Shown: positions 29,091-37,386 of the stretch, piece after piece
How positions within the stretch are numbered: the stretch's first letter is position 1
Layout: every line of letters begins with the position of its first letter
Assembly: GCA_040081555.1 (NCBI GenBank)
Contig: JBEBGG010000001.1
Span: 1-64,000, forward strand
Reading direction: 5' to 3'
Length of the DNA stretch: 64,000 nt
DNA from: CADEEX01 sp040081555
GTDB taxonomy: Bacteria; Acidobacteriota; Vicinamibacteria; Vicinamibacterales; CAVVIG01
The notes under the pieces: generated by a model
What the model was told of the DNA's origin: nothing
Seen by the model: the letters and a program-made list of their open reading frames with translations, nothing else
The model's database searches: none
Translations under genes and position numbers: made by a program

Positions 29091-30272
29091 TCATGCTCGC
29101 TCCACCGCCAACGCGAGTCCGTTACCGCCGCCCATGCAGAGTGTTGCGATGCCGCGTGTGACGTGGCGTCGCTTCATGGCGTAGAGCAGCGTCGTCAGGA
29201 TGCGCGATCCTGAGGAGCCGATCGCGTGACCGAGCGCGACCGCGCCACCGTGGACGTTGACCTTCGCCTCATCGAATCCGAGCTCCTGGAGCACTGCGAC
29301 TGATTGAACGGCGAATGCCTCGTTCAGCTCCATGATGCCGACGTCGTGGCCCGACCAGCCGGCCTTGGCAAGGACGCGGGTCACGGCGTCCACCGGGGAC
29401 ATGAGCACCATCTTCGGGGCCAGCCCGCTGGTCGCGTGCGCAACGATGCGCGCCAGTGGTGTGACGTCGAGTGCCCGCGCGCGAGCGCCAGACATGAGCA
29501 CAAGCGCAGAGGCGCCGTCGTTGACGGGCGGGGCATTGCCCGCCGTGACCGTACCGTCTTTGGTGAATGCCGGCCTCAACGCGCCGAGGGCATCGAGGCT
29601 GGTGTGCGCGCGCACGGATTCGTCGTGCGCGAAGATGAGCGAGTCGGATCCCTTCTGCGGAATCTCGATCGGCAGGATCTCGTCAGTGAACCATCCGCTG
29701 GCGGCGGCATGCGCCGCTTTGGCGTGGCTGCGGACAGCGTACGCGTCCTGTGTCTCACGGCTCACGTGGTAGCGCTCTGCGACGACCTCGCCGGCGTTGC
29801 CCATGTGATGGTCCTCGAATGGACACCAGAGGCCGTCGTTGAGCATCGAGTCCACAAGGGCACCGTCGCCCAGGCGCAGGCCCTCGCGCACGCGGGGGAG
29901 CAGATAGGGCGCATTGCTCATGGACTCCATGCCACCCGCCACCGCAATCTCCATGTCGCCTGTGGCGATGCCTTGCGCCGCGAGCATGACCGCCTTCAGA
30001 CCCGAGCCGCAGACCATATTGACCGTGACGGCGCTGACCCGCTCCGGGAGTCCCGCGCCCAGGGCGGCCTGCCGAGCTGGATTCTGGCCGAGTCCTGCGC
30101 TGATGACGTTGCCGAGGACACAATCATCCACCACCGCGGGTTCAATGCCGGCGCGGCGCACGGCTTCCGCCACGACCAGCGCGCCCAGTCGGGTGGCGCG
30201 GAGGCCTTTCAACGTGCCGAGGAATCTGCCGGTCGGCGTCCGCACCGCTGAGACAATCATCACCTCATGCAC
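29091..30272 (-). CDS. Acetyl-CoA C-acetyltransferase (thiolase)
   Basis: 393-residue biosynthetic or degradative thiolase joining two acetyl-CoA to acetoacetyl-CoA, the step before the dehydrogenase encoded next. The nucleophilic Cys is in VNMVCGSGLKAVML, the His in VHGGAVALGHAIGSSGSRIL and the second Cys in CMGGGNGLAL. All are intact. The GTG at 30272 overlaps the end of the DUF721 gene by 8 bases; an internal ATG at 30260 is an alternative start. Confidence 0.94.
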   Translation of the reverse strand: MHEVMIVSAVRTPTGRFLGTLKGLRATRLGALVVAEAVRRAGIEPAVVDDCVLGNVISAGLGQNPARQAALGAGLPERVSAVTVNMVCGSGLKAVMLAAQGIATGDMEIAVAGGMESMSNAPYLLPRVREGLRLGDGALVDSMLNDGLWCPFEDHHMGNAGEVVAERYHVSRETQDAYAVRSHAKAAHAAASGWFTDEILPIEIPQKGSDSLIFAHDESVRAHTSLDALGALRPAFTKDGTVTAGNAPPVNDGASALVLMSGARARALDVTPLARIVAHATSGLAPKMVLMSPVDAVTRVLAKAGWSGHDVGIMELNEAFAVQSVAVLQELGFDEAKVNVHGGAVALGHAIGSSGSRILTTLLYAMKRRHVTRGIATLCMGGGNGLALAVERA

Positions 30273-30540
30273 GAATCGAGATCTCTTGAACGGTGTCCGC
30301 GCCGAGCATGGCGTTCAAACGACGAATGATGAGTCCAGACGATCGGCGGACTTCCTGCGTCCAACTGGGGGTGTCGCCCTCGATGAGGAGGAGGTGCCCT
30401 TCGAGGCGCACGCGTGTCATTCGCCCCATCGCCGGGCCGACGACCGCCTTCCAGGCAAATTCCACCTTGCCAGGAGAATGCGGCGTGCTGCGCAACAGTT
30501 CCGTGAGGACTTTTGGAATCGCCTGCGAGAGCGGCTGCAT
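30265..30540 (-). CDS. DUF721 (DciA-like) protein
   Basis: 91-residue protein matching the DUF721/DciA family, whose members load the replicative helicase in bacteria without DnaC. The core KVEFAWKAVVGPAMGRMTRV and VRLEGHLLLIEGDTPSWTQE show the family's W-x-x-V-V-G and G-x-L-x-V patterns. It is shorter than long DciA proteins, essentially the N-terminal KH-like domain alone. It overlaps the thiolase gene downstream and is divergent from maf with 24 bases between starts. Confidence 0.72.
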   Translation of the reverse strand: MQPLSQAIPKVLTELLRSTPHSPGKVEFAWKAVVGPAMGRMTRVRLEGHLLLIEGDTPSWTQEVRRSSGLIIRRLNAMLGADTVQEISIRA

Positions 30541-30564
30541 GTTTGTGCGATCCTATCATTCGAG

Positions 30565-31158
30565 ATGCGCATGATTCTGGCGTCAGCGTCGCCCCGCCGA
30601 GCGGAACTTCTCACAGCCGCCGGCTATGCCTTTGAGGTCCTCGCCGTGGACGTCGATGAGCGCCTGCGGCCCGGGGAAGCGCCGCTCGCTTACGTGCAGC
30701 GACTCGCCGAGGGAAAGTCTGCGCGGGCCCTCGAACTGCTGACCGCCGGCGACGGCTACATTGTGCTCGCGGCCGACACGGCGGTCGTGGTCGGCGAACA
30801 GATCCTCGGCAAACCGCGCGATGCGGAAGACGCCGCGCGCATGCTGCGGCTTCTGGCTGGCCGCGTGCACGTGGTGCTCACAGGCGTCAGCGCACGTTCT
30901 GCGGCGCAGGAACTGGTCATCGTCGAACGCACGGTGGTCGAGTTTGCTCAATTGACCGAGGATCAAATCGCCTGGTACGTGTCGAGCGGAGAAGGCAGCG
31001 ACAAGGCCGGAGCGTATGGCATCCAGGGACTGGCGTCCAGGTTCATTCCCCGAATTGAAGGGTCCTATTCCAATGTGGTGGGCTTGCCGATTGCCGCGGT
31101 CGACCACCTGATTCAGCGCCTCACCCGCCCCCCGCGCGCGCTTGCATCGCCAGGGTAA
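30565..31158 (+). CDS. maf: Maf-family nucleotide pyrophosphatase
   Basis: 197-residue house-cleaning enzyme that hydrolyses non-canonical or methylated nucleoside triphosphates. The signature (M)ILASASPRRAELL opens the protein. VLAADTAVVVGEQILGKP is the second conserved block, and GSDKAGAYGIQGLASRFIP the third. ATGs at 30565 and 30571 are both plausible. A TATCAT box at 30554-30559 is very close, so the mRNA may have almost no leader. The ccm promoter overlaps its last codons. Confidence 0.93.
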   Translation: MRMILASASPRRAELLTAAGYAFEVLAVDVDERLRPGEAPLAYVQRLAEGKSARALELLTAGDGYIVLAADTAVVVGEQILGKPRDAEDAARMLRLLAGRVHVVLTGVSARSAAQELVIVERTVVEFAQLTEDQIAWYVSSGEGSDKAGAYGIQGLASRFIPRIEGSYSNVVGLPIAAVDHLIQRLTRPPRALASPG

Positions 31159-31170
31159 GCAGGCTATTCT
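31142..31170 (+). promoter_or_regulatory. Candidate promoter of the cytochrome c maturation operon
   Basis: TTGCAT (31142-31147), a 17-base spacer and TATTCT (31165-31170). It begins inside the 3' end of maf and lies about 29 bases before the ccmE ATG. Confidence 0.5.
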
Positions 31171-31198
31171 CACGAGTAGAAAACACCCGGAAGTCCTT

Positions 31199-31615
31199 AT
31201 GACACATCGATATATAAAAGTAGGTATCACCGCGTTGGTCCTCGCTGCCGCGTTTTCCGGCCTGCTCTGGAAGTCGCTCGCCGAGGGTACCGAGTTCTAT
31301 AAGCACGTCGATGAAGTGATGGCGACTCCCGAGCAGTGGGAAGGCAAGAAGCTGCAAATGCACGGCTTCGTCGTGGCCAACTCCATTCTCGTGAGGCCCG
31401 ACACGCTTGAATACAAGTTCAAGGTGCAGAGCAACGGCAAGGTGATGGACGCCACCTACAAAGGCATCGTGCCCGACACGTTCAAGGATCGTCCGGGCGA
31501 AGAGGCGGAGGTCGTGCTGCGGGGTGAACTCACGCCGGCAGGTTTTCACGTCGCGCCCAACGGCGTGACGGCGAAGTGCCCGTCGAAGTACGAGGCCGCG
31601 AAGAAGGTCGGCTAG
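31199..31615 (+). CDS. ccmE: Cytochrome c-type biogenesis haem chaperone CcmE (Cys variant)
   Basis: 138-residue periplasmic haem chaperone tethered by one N-terminal membrane segment (about 8-24). It receives haem from CcmC and hands it to CcmF. The OB-fold core is visible (GKKLQMHGFVVANSIL, then KVMDATYKGIVPDTFKD, EEAEVVLRGEL). The haem-binding motif, His-x-x-x-Tyr in E. coli, is here C127-P-S-K-Y131 (AKCPSKYEA). The ATG at 31199 is preceded by GGAAG. It is the first gene of the ccm operon; ccmF begins 2 bases after its stop. Confidence 0.93.
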   Translation: MTHRYIKVGITALVLAAAFSGLLWKSLAEGTEFYKHVDEVMATPEQWEGKKLQMHGFVVANSILVRPDTLEYKFKVQSNGKVMDATYKGIVPDTFKDRPGEEAEVVLRGELTPAGFHVAPNGVTAKCPSKYEAAKKVG

Positions 31616-31617
31616 CG

Positions 31618-34119
31618 ATGGCCTCCCTGGGGTCGTTTCTTCTTCTCTCGGCGTTTGTCATCTGCTCGTACGCCGCGGTGGCGTCGTTGGTTGGCGCGCG
31701 CCGCCGCTCCCAGGGGCTGATCGAGAGTGGCACCGGGGCCTTCTATCTCGTGTGTGCGCTGATGGTCTGTGCGTCGGCCGTGATGGTCAACGCGTTTCTC
31801 ACCGACGACTTCTCGATCAAGTACGTCGCGCACTACTCGGACTCGATGCAGCCGTTGTTCTACAAGATCACCGCCTACTGGGGCGGGCTCGACGGCTCGA
31901 TCATGTTCTGGGTGCTGCTGCTGTCGATCTTCGGGTCTTCGGCGGTCTATCTGAACCGCGAACGCTACCGCGAACTGATTCCGTATGTGGTGTCGACGAT
32001 CGCGACGGTGCAGATGTTCTTCCTGTACCTGATGGTCGCGCACAAGAATCCGTTCGGCACCTTTCTCGCGAACATTCCGCCGGACGGGGAGGGGCTCAAT
32101 CCGCTCCTTCAGAACTACTGGATGGTGATCCATCCGCCCTCGCTCTACACCGGCTTTGTGGGCATGACGATCCCGTTCGCTTTCGGCATTGCCGCGCTGG
32201 CCACCGGGCATCTCGACGACTCGTGGCTGCGTGGCGTGCGCCGCTGGACGATGGTGAGCTGGTTGTTCCTCACGTTCGGTTTGACGCTCGGCATGATTTG
32301 GGCCTACGAGGAGCTCGGATGGGGCGGCTACTGGGCGTGGGATCCGGTTGAGAACGCGGCGTTGCTTCCCTGGTTTACCGCCACGGCATTTCTGCACTCG
32401 GTGATGGTGCAGGAGCGGCGCAACATGCTCCGGATCTGGAACGTCACGCTCGTCATCGTCACGTTCTTCCTGACGATCTTCGGGACGTTCATGACGCGCT
32501 CTGGTGTCGTGCAGTCGGTGCACGCCTTTGGTGACGACCCGGTGCTTGCCAAGCTGTTCACCGCGTTCATGGTCTTCATTCTCGTCGTGAGCTTCGGCTT
32601 GGTGATCTGGCGCCTGCCGCTGCTTCGCTCGCGTAACGAACTCGACTCGTGGGCTTCGCGCGAGGCGGCGTTCCTCGTCAATAACTGGATCTTGCTGTTC
32701 TCGGCGTTCTTCGTCCTGTTTGCCACGATGTTCCCCACGCTCAGTGAGGCGGTCACGGGAAACCGCATCACGGTGGCGCAGCCGTTCTTTGAGAAGTGGA
32801 TGGTGCCCGTTGGGCTCATCCTGCTGTTCCTTACTGGCTCCGGACCGCTGCTGGCGTGGCGGAAGTCGACGCTCACCAACCTGCGCGACTCGTTCGTCGT
32901 GCCGGTCACGTGCGGTGTTCTGACCGCGGTCACGCTGAAGGCATTCGGGCTCAATCTCTGGGCCTCAGGCCTCTGCTTCTCCCTGTGTGCGTTTGTCGCC
33001 GGGACAATCGGCCAGGAGTTCTGGCGCGGCGTACGGATCCGGAAGAAGAATTCCGGCACAGATGTCTTTACCGCCATGGTCGGCTTGGTCGGGCGCAACA
33101 AGCGGCGCTATGGTGGGTACACGGTCCATCTCGGCATCGTCCTGATGTGTCTGGGCTTTGCCGGCAACGCCTACAAGATCGACCAGCAGGTGGCCCTCAA
33201 GCAGGGGGAGTCCGTCACCGTCGGTCGTTATACGCTGCGCAACGATGGGATCAAGCTGCATGACGATGGTCAGAAACAGATGACCACGGCCTACATCGCA
33301 GTGTTCGAGGGCGGTGTGCAGATCGACACGCTCTATCCCGCGAAGTGGGCGTTTCACAATCACGACGACTCGCCGACCACTGAGGTCGGGATCCGCCGAC
33401 GCTTCAACGAAGACCTCTACATCGTGATGCCGTCAAACGATCCGCGCACCGTCGCCTCGCAGACAGCGCCGCTACAGATCGTGATCAATCCGCTCGTGAA
33501 CTGGATCTGGTTCGGCTTCGGCATCATTGCCTTCGGCACTGGCATTGCGTTGTTGCCAGAACGGACGTTCTCGTTTGCGTTGGCGAAGATGCCGGCCGAG
33601 GCCGTGACAACACTGGTCGTGTTGCTGGCGGTGGTGTTTGGCTCGGGCGTGCGTCTCCACGCACAGAAGGGCATGCCGACGCTCGAAGGTGTTGACACCC
33701 AGACCTCGTACTACGCACGCAACGCCTTCGAGAAGGAGATGCAACACCAGATTGTGTGCACGTGCGGTTGCGGGTTTATCAGCATCGCCGAGTGCCGCAA
33801 GGATCCGTGCCTACTCTCGCACCAGATGCGTGGCGAGTTGGCTGTTCTGGTGGATGAGGGCAAGACTCGTGAGCAGATCATTGCCTCCTTTGTCGAGCGC
33901 TACGGCAACGAGCAGATGATTGGCGCGCCGCTCGACAAGGGCTTTAGCCGCCTGGCGTGGCTTCTGCCGCTCACCGTGGGTGGTGCGGCCGCGGCAGTGG
34001 TAGGGCTCGTGGCCGTGCGCTGGTCGCGGCAGAATGCGCTGGCCGAGCCCGAACGAGCGACGGCGGGCGATGCCGCGCTCGACCAACGTCTGGACGATGA
34101 ACTGCGCGATCTGGATTAG
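31618..34119 (+). CDS. ccmF: CcmF haem lyase fused to CcmH thiol-oxidoreductase
   Basis: 833-residue fusion. Residues 1 to about 655 are CcmF, the membrane haem lyase, with many membrane segments and the WWD motif (WGGYWAWDPVENAALLPW). Then a membrane segment (about 660-680) and, from about 686, a CcmH/NrfF-like domain that would reduce the apocytochrome cysteines. Its cysteines lie in IVCTCGCGF (C714, C716, C718) and ECRKDPC rather than the usual L-R-C-x-x-C. A final membrane segment (LAWLLPLTVGGAAAAVVGLV) follows. The ATG at 31618 follows the ccmE stop by 2 bases. There is no frameshift at the junction, so this is a genuine fused gene. Confidence 0.92.
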   Translation: MASLGSFLLLSAFVICSYAAVASLVGARRRSQGLIESGTGAFYLVCALMVCASAVMVNAFLTDDFSIKYVAHYSDSMQPLFYKITAYWGGLDGSIMFWVLLLSIFGSSAVYLNRERYRELIPYVVSTIATVQMFFLYLMVAHKNPFGTFLANIPPDGEGLNPLLQNYWMVIHPPSLYTGFVGMTIPFAFGIAALATGHLDDSWLRGVRRWTMVSWLFLTFGLTLGMIWAYEELGWGGYWAWDPVENAALLPWFTATAFLHSVMVQERRNMLRIWNVTLVIVTFFLTIFGTFMTRSGVVQSVHAFGDDPVLAKLFTAFMVFILVVSFGLVIWRLPLLRSRNELDSWASREAAFLVNNWILLFSAFFVLFATMFPTLSEAVTGNRITVAQPFFEKWMVPVGLILLFLTGSGPLLAWRKSTLTNLRDSFVVPVTCGVLTAVTLKAFGLNLWASGLCFSLCAFVAGTIGQEFWRGVRIRKKNSGTDVFTAMVGLVGRNKRRYGGYTVHLGIVLMCLGFAGNAYKIDQQVALKQGESVTVGRYTLRNDGIKLHDDGQKQMTTAYIAVFEGGVQIDTLYPAKWAFHNHDDSPTTEVGIRRRFNEDLYIVMPSNDPRTVASQTAPLQIVINPLVNWIWFGFGIIAFGTGIALLPERTFSFALAKMPAEAVTTLVVLLAVVFGSGVRLHAQKGMPTLEGVDTQTSYYARNAFEKEMQHQIVCTCGCGFISIAECRKDPCLLSHQMRGELAVLVDEGKTREQIIASFVERYGNEQMIGAPLDKGFSRLAWLLPLTVGGAAAAVVGLVAVRWSRQNALAEPERATAGDAALDQRLDDELRDLD

Positions 34120-34132
34120 CCTTACCCATATT

Positions 34133-34152
34133 GGTCGGGCCCAAGCCCGACC
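34133..34152. other. Intercistronic GC hairpin in the ccm operon
   Basis: Perfect 8-bp stem GGTCGGGC / GCCCGACC with a CCAA tetraloop, 12 bases before the GTG of the next gene. There is no U-tract. It is likely an mRNA processing or stability element or a REP-like palindrome, and not a terminator, because the operon continues. Confidence 0.6.
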
Positions 34153-34164
34153 GCCACTTCTGCT

Positions 34165-34713
34165 GTGAAATCAGACACTACACTCGACACGATCAGGCCA
34201 TGGCAGTTCTTTCTATTGGCGGCCCTCGGCTGTGCCACGGCAATCACCTTTGTTGTTCGTGCGCAGGGCGTCACCGCGGTGATCCTCGTGTCGCTCATCA
34301 TCGCGGCAGCCGGGGTTGTCGGCCTTGGCGTTCTCCGCATGGTCAGGCCGCTGCTGTCGCCGCATGATGAACGGATGGTGGTGATCGGGCAACGGACGCG
34401 GGCAGGTCTCGAGCAGGAGAAGGCGCTGGCGCTTCGGACCATCAAGGAGCTGGAGTTCGACCGCGCAATGGGGAAGCTGTCTGACGCGGATTTCAACGAG
34501 ATGTCGGTGCGTCTGCGGGCGCGCGCTTCACGACTCATCAAACAGCTCGATGCCGCTGAAGGGTTCCGGCCGCAGATCGAGCGCGACCTGGCGCGGCGGC
34601 TGGGTGACCTGACGGAGACGATGCCGGCCACAACGGAGTGCCTATCCTGTCACGCGGCCAACGACCGCGAAGCGAAGTTCTGTAAGCACTGCGGCGCCCG
34701 GGTCGAGTCTTGA
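34165..34713 (+). CDS. Two-TM, coiled-coil, zinc-ribbon protein (CcmI-like) in the ccm operon
   Basis: 182-residue membrane protein. Two hydrophobic segments (FFLLAALGCATAITFVV and AVILVSLIIAAAGVVGLGVL) are followed by a charged helical hairpin (EKALALRTIKELEFDRAMGK, then LSDADFNEMSVRLRARASRL). That pattern resembles the membrane-proximal domain of CcmI and related proteins. A C-terminal zinc ribbon follows (ECLSCHAANDREAKFCKHCG). The GTG at 34165 is the start. The next gene's ATG overlaps its stop (ATGA). No TPR domain is present, so it is not a full CcmI. Function inferred only from context. Confidence 0.7.
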   Translation: MKSDTTLDTIRPWQFFLLAALGCATAITFVVRAQGVTAVILVSLIIAAAGVVGLGVLRMVRPLLSPHDERMVVIGQRTRAGLEQEKALALRTIKELEFDRAMGKLSDADFNEMSVRLRARASRLIKQLDAAEGFRPQIERDLARRLGDLTETMPATTECLSCHAANDREAKFCKHCGARVES

Positions 34714-35957
34714 TGACGGTCCTGCCGCGCCACGACCCGCGCCACCACACCACGGGCGCCCGACGGCTGAATCGCCGCCGCCGACTCCTGTTTGCGTGCC
34801 TCTGCATCACCCTGAGCCTGCCCTTGGTCGGCGTGGCGCAGATGCCGGATCCAAAACAGATGTCAGGCATTCCGCGCCCGGTGACCGACCTGCCAAACGG
34901 GAGCGTGTCGGTGCGCCTCATCAGAGGTGCCCTCACCAATAACATTGCGGATCACCAGGTCGAGCTCCACGTCGACGGCAAGGTGCAGACCGTCAAGACA
35001 GATGCCAACGGTCGAGCGCAGTTCGACGGGCTGCCTGCCGGGGCGTCGCTGAAGGCGGTGGCGGTCGTCGATGGCGAGCGACTCGAGTCGGAGGAGTTTC
35101 CGGCGCCAGGGCAAGGTGCGATTCGCCTGATGCTGGTGGCCACCGACACGACGACGGCCGGGCGGGCCGCAGCTGCTGCGGCCGCTGAGCCGGCGGTGCC
35201 AGGCGCGGTGGTCTTGGCCGGCAGCTCGCGCATCGTGATCGAGCCTGGGGAGGAGACGCTTTCGGTCTTCTACATCCTCGACATCGTCAACAACGCGTCA
35301 GGGCCAGTGATGCCGCCGGTACCGTTCCAGTTCGACATGCCAGCGGCCATGCTTAACGTCGGCGTATTGCCGGGGTCGTCGCCGCTGGCTTCGAACAAGG
35401 GCCACCATGTCACGGTCAGCGGACCATTTCCTCCAGGTAGGACGTCGGTCGAGGTGGGCGGCTCGTTGCCGGTGACCAGTGGATCCCTTTCGTTGACTCA
35501 GTCGTTTCCAGCGGACTTTGAACAGCCGGTGTTTATTGCGAAGAAGGAGCGAGCGCTGGCGGTGTCGTCGCCACAGTTCGTCCGACAGCAGGAGACAGAC
35601 GTCCAGGGCACACCGGTCATCATTGGTGCGGCGAACCCGATTGCTGCAGGAACGCCGATCACGTTGAATATCTCTGGCTTGCTCTACCAGAGCAGTACGC
35701 CGCGATTCGTGGCGCTTGGTTTGGCGCTGGCGATTGCGGTGGCCGGGATGCTCGCCTCCCTGAGGCGTGTGGACGTGTCGGCGCAGTCGGCCGCAGCGCA
35801 GAAGCTGGCCGGGCGTCGAGAGAAACTGATGCAGGAGCTGACGCGCCTTGAGCAGGACCATCGTCGTGGCACTGTGGAAGAGTCACGTTTCGCGGCCCGC
35901 CGTGAGGAGCTCATGAGTGCTCTTGAACGTGTCTACGCCGCGCTCACTGCCTCATGA
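34713..35957 (+). CDS. Secreted/membrane-anchored beta-domain protein with C-terminal helical hairpin, ccm operon
   Basis: 414-residue protein of unknown function. A signal peptide (LLFACLCITLSLPLVGVAQ) leads to a carboxypeptidase-regulatory-like domain (VELHVDGKVQTVKTDANGRA). A second beta-rich domain follows, then a membrane segment (FVALGLALAIAVAGMLASL). The cytoplasmic C-terminus is a charged helical hairpin (REKLMQELTRLEQDHRRGTV, then EESRFAARREELMSALERVY) that echoes the hairpin of the preceding gene product. The ATG at 34713 overlaps the upstream stop, and its stop overlaps the ccmA ATG. Its coupling inside the operon suggests a role in cytochrome c maturation. Confidence 0.7.
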   Translation: MTVLPRHDPRHHTTGARRLNRRRRLLFACLCITLSLPLVGVAQMPDPKQMSGIPRPVTDLPNGSVSVRLIRGALTNNIADHQVELHVDGKVQTVKTDANGRAQFDGLPAGASLKAVAVVDGERLESEEFPAPGQGAIRLMLVATDTTTAGRAAAAAAAEPAVPGAVVLAGSSRIVIEPGEETLSVFYILDIVNNASGPVMPPVPFQFDMPAAMLNVGVLPGSSPLASNKGHHVTVSGPFPPGRTSVEVGGSLPVTSGSLSLTQSFPADFEQPVFIAKKERALAVSSPQFVRQQETDVQGTPVIIGAANPIAAGTPITLNISGLLYQSSTPRFVALGLALAIAVAGMLASLRRVDVSAQSAAAQKLAGRREKLMQELTRLEQDHRRGTVEESRFAARREELMSALERVYAALTAS

Positions 35958-36670
35958 CCGCCACCGCGCAGGGCGGTTTTGACCGGGTCGAGATTCGAGA
36001 CGTCTCCCGGCACTTTGGACGACGCAAGGCGGTCTCGCGTGTGTCGCTGACGCTGCGCCGCGGCGATATTCTCGGTTTGCTCGGACCCAACGGCGCCGGG
36101 AAGTCCACGCTCCTGTCCATGCTGGCGACACTTGTGACACCCTCGAGTGGTGCGATCGCCTACGGTCAGTGGGCGGCCAAAGAGCATGGTCCGATCGTAC
36201 GGGGTTGCATCGGTGTCCTTGGGCACGAACTCCACCTTTACCCGGAACTGAGCGCGCGGCAGAACCTGGAGTTCTTCGCCAGTCTCTACGCGCTTGACGT
36301 GCCCAGTGTGGTGCCGCGGGCGTTGGTCGCCGCGGGACTGGTGGACCGTGCCGACGACCTTGTCTCGTCATTTTCTCGAGGCATGCGCCAGCGTCTTGCC
36401 CTTGAGCGATCACTCATGCACGCGCCGACGTTGGTGCTCCTCGACGAGCCGTTCACCGGCCTCGACGACCGTGCCGTTGGCATCGTGGCCGCCAGGTTCA
36501 GACAGCTCGCGTCGACTGGGGCCATGCTCGTGGTTGCCACGCACGACCTCGACGTTGCCGACGGGCTGATCACGCGGATGGCCGTGATGCAGTCTGGCAA
36601 GTTGCTGCAGACCTCGGATTCCGCCACCAACGTCAGGCAACAGTACCGGGCGCTGGTAGGAGCCGCGTAG
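35954..36670 (+). CDS. ccmA: Haem exporter ABC ATPase CcmA
   Basis: 238-residue ABC ATPase. Walker A is LGPNGAGKSTLL, the signature FSRGMRQRLALERSL (SRGM in place of LSGGQ) and Walker B LVLLDEPFTGLDD. The D-loop and H-loop (VVATHDLDVADG) are intact. Together with CcmB and CcmC it releases holo-CcmE. The ATG overlaps the preceding stop; its own stop overlaps the ccmB GTG by one base (TAGTG). Its assignment to CcmA rather than another ABC ATPase rests on the adjacent ccmB and ccmC. Confidence 0.9.
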   Translation: MTATAQGGFDRVEIRDVSRHFGRRKAVSRVSLTLRRGDILGLLGPNGAGKSTLLSMLATLVTPSSGAIAYGQWAAKEHGPIVRGCIGVLGHELHLYPELSARQNLEFFASLYALDVPSVVPRALVAAGLVDRADDLVSSFSRGMRQRLALERSLMHAPTLVLLDEPFTGLDDRAVGIVAARFRQLASTGAMLVVATHDLDVADGLITRMAVMQSGKLLQTSDSATNVRQQYRALVGAA

Positions 36671-37347
36671 TGTTTGCCCGCGTGGCGCTGCTCGTGCTCA
36701 AGAAGGACGTGGCGATTGAGCTGCGCAGCTACGAAATCATTTCGACGACCGTGTTCTTCGCCGCCGCGTGCGTCACGATCTTTTCCTTTGCCTTTGCGCG
36801 CGACGACGAAGCGATGAAGTTCTCGGCGGCTGGCATCCTGTGGATTGCGGTGGCCTTCTCAGGCACGCTCGCCCTGAGCCGCACGTTCGAGCGCGAGCGC
36901 TACGGGGAGACGCTGAAGGCGTTGCTGATGGCGCCGGCGCCTCGCCCCGCCATCTATCTCGGCAAGCTGCTCGGGGTCATCGCGCTGCTCCTGGCCACAG
37001 AAGTGCTGGTGGTGCCGATGGTGGCGCTGTTGTTTCATTCGCCGTTGTTCGAGCGTCCCTGGTTGTTTGTTGGGCTGCTGGTCACCGGCACTGTTGGCTA
37101 TGCGGCAGTTGGGACACTGTTTGCGGCCATGCTCGTCCGCGCGCGGACACGCGACGTGATGCTGCCGATTCTGTTGTATCCAATCACTATTCCGGTGATT
37201 ATTGCTGGCGTCGAAGGGACCACGGCACTGCTGCAATCGCCGATCGACGATGCCATGGCGACGCTCTGGCTGGCGTTGCTGGCGTTCTTCGACGTCGTGT
37301 TCATCACGCTGTCGCTCTGGATGTTCGAACCCCTGATGACCGAATAG
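36670..37347 (+). CDS. ccmB: Haem exporter membrane subunit CcmB
   Basis: 225-residue inner-membrane protein with six hydrophobic segments, the membrane partner of CcmA. Family features are the N-terminal LLVLKKDVAIELRSYEIIST, the internal AVAFSGTLALSRTFERERYG and the loop LLMAPAPRPAIYLGKLLGVI. GTG start. A hairpin follows the stop before ccmC. Confidence 0.92.
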   Translation: MFARVALLVLKKDVAIELRSYEIISTTVFFAAACVTIFSFAFARDDEAMKFSAAGILWIAVAFSGTLALSRTFERERYGETLKALLMAPAPRPAIYLGKLLGVIALLLATEVLVVPMVALLFHSPLFERPWLFVGLLVTGTVGYAAVGTLFAAMLVRARTRDVMLPILLYPITIPVIIAGVEGTTALLQSPIDDAMATLWLALLAFFDVVFITLSLWMFEPLMTE

Positions 37348-37355
37348 CACGCTGT

Positions 37356-37373
37356 GTCCGGCTTTCGCCGGAC
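37356..37373. other. Intercistronic GC hairpin between ccmB and ccmC
   Basis: 7-bp stem GTCCGGC / GCCGGAC with a TTTC tetraloop, 8 bases after the ccmB stop and 13 bases before the ccmC ATG. No U-tract. It resembles the hairpins at 9752 and 34133 in size and loop length. Confidence 0.6.
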
Positions 37374-37386
37374 GAGAGAGTCGACC

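Noticed and set aside
29914..30564. Open frame upstream of maf extending it to 414 codons
   Set aside because: The extra part is antisense to the thiolase and DUF721 genes; the Maf signature starts at 30565-30571.
34133..34152. Hairpin as an intrinsic terminator ending the ccm operon
   Set aside because: No U-tract follows and the operon continues 12 bases later with coupled genes.
37354..37386. GTG start for ccmC at 37354
   Set aside because: It would begin just before the hairpin at 37356-37373, and the encoded residues do not resemble the CcmC family. The ATG at 37387 starts the first membrane segment.
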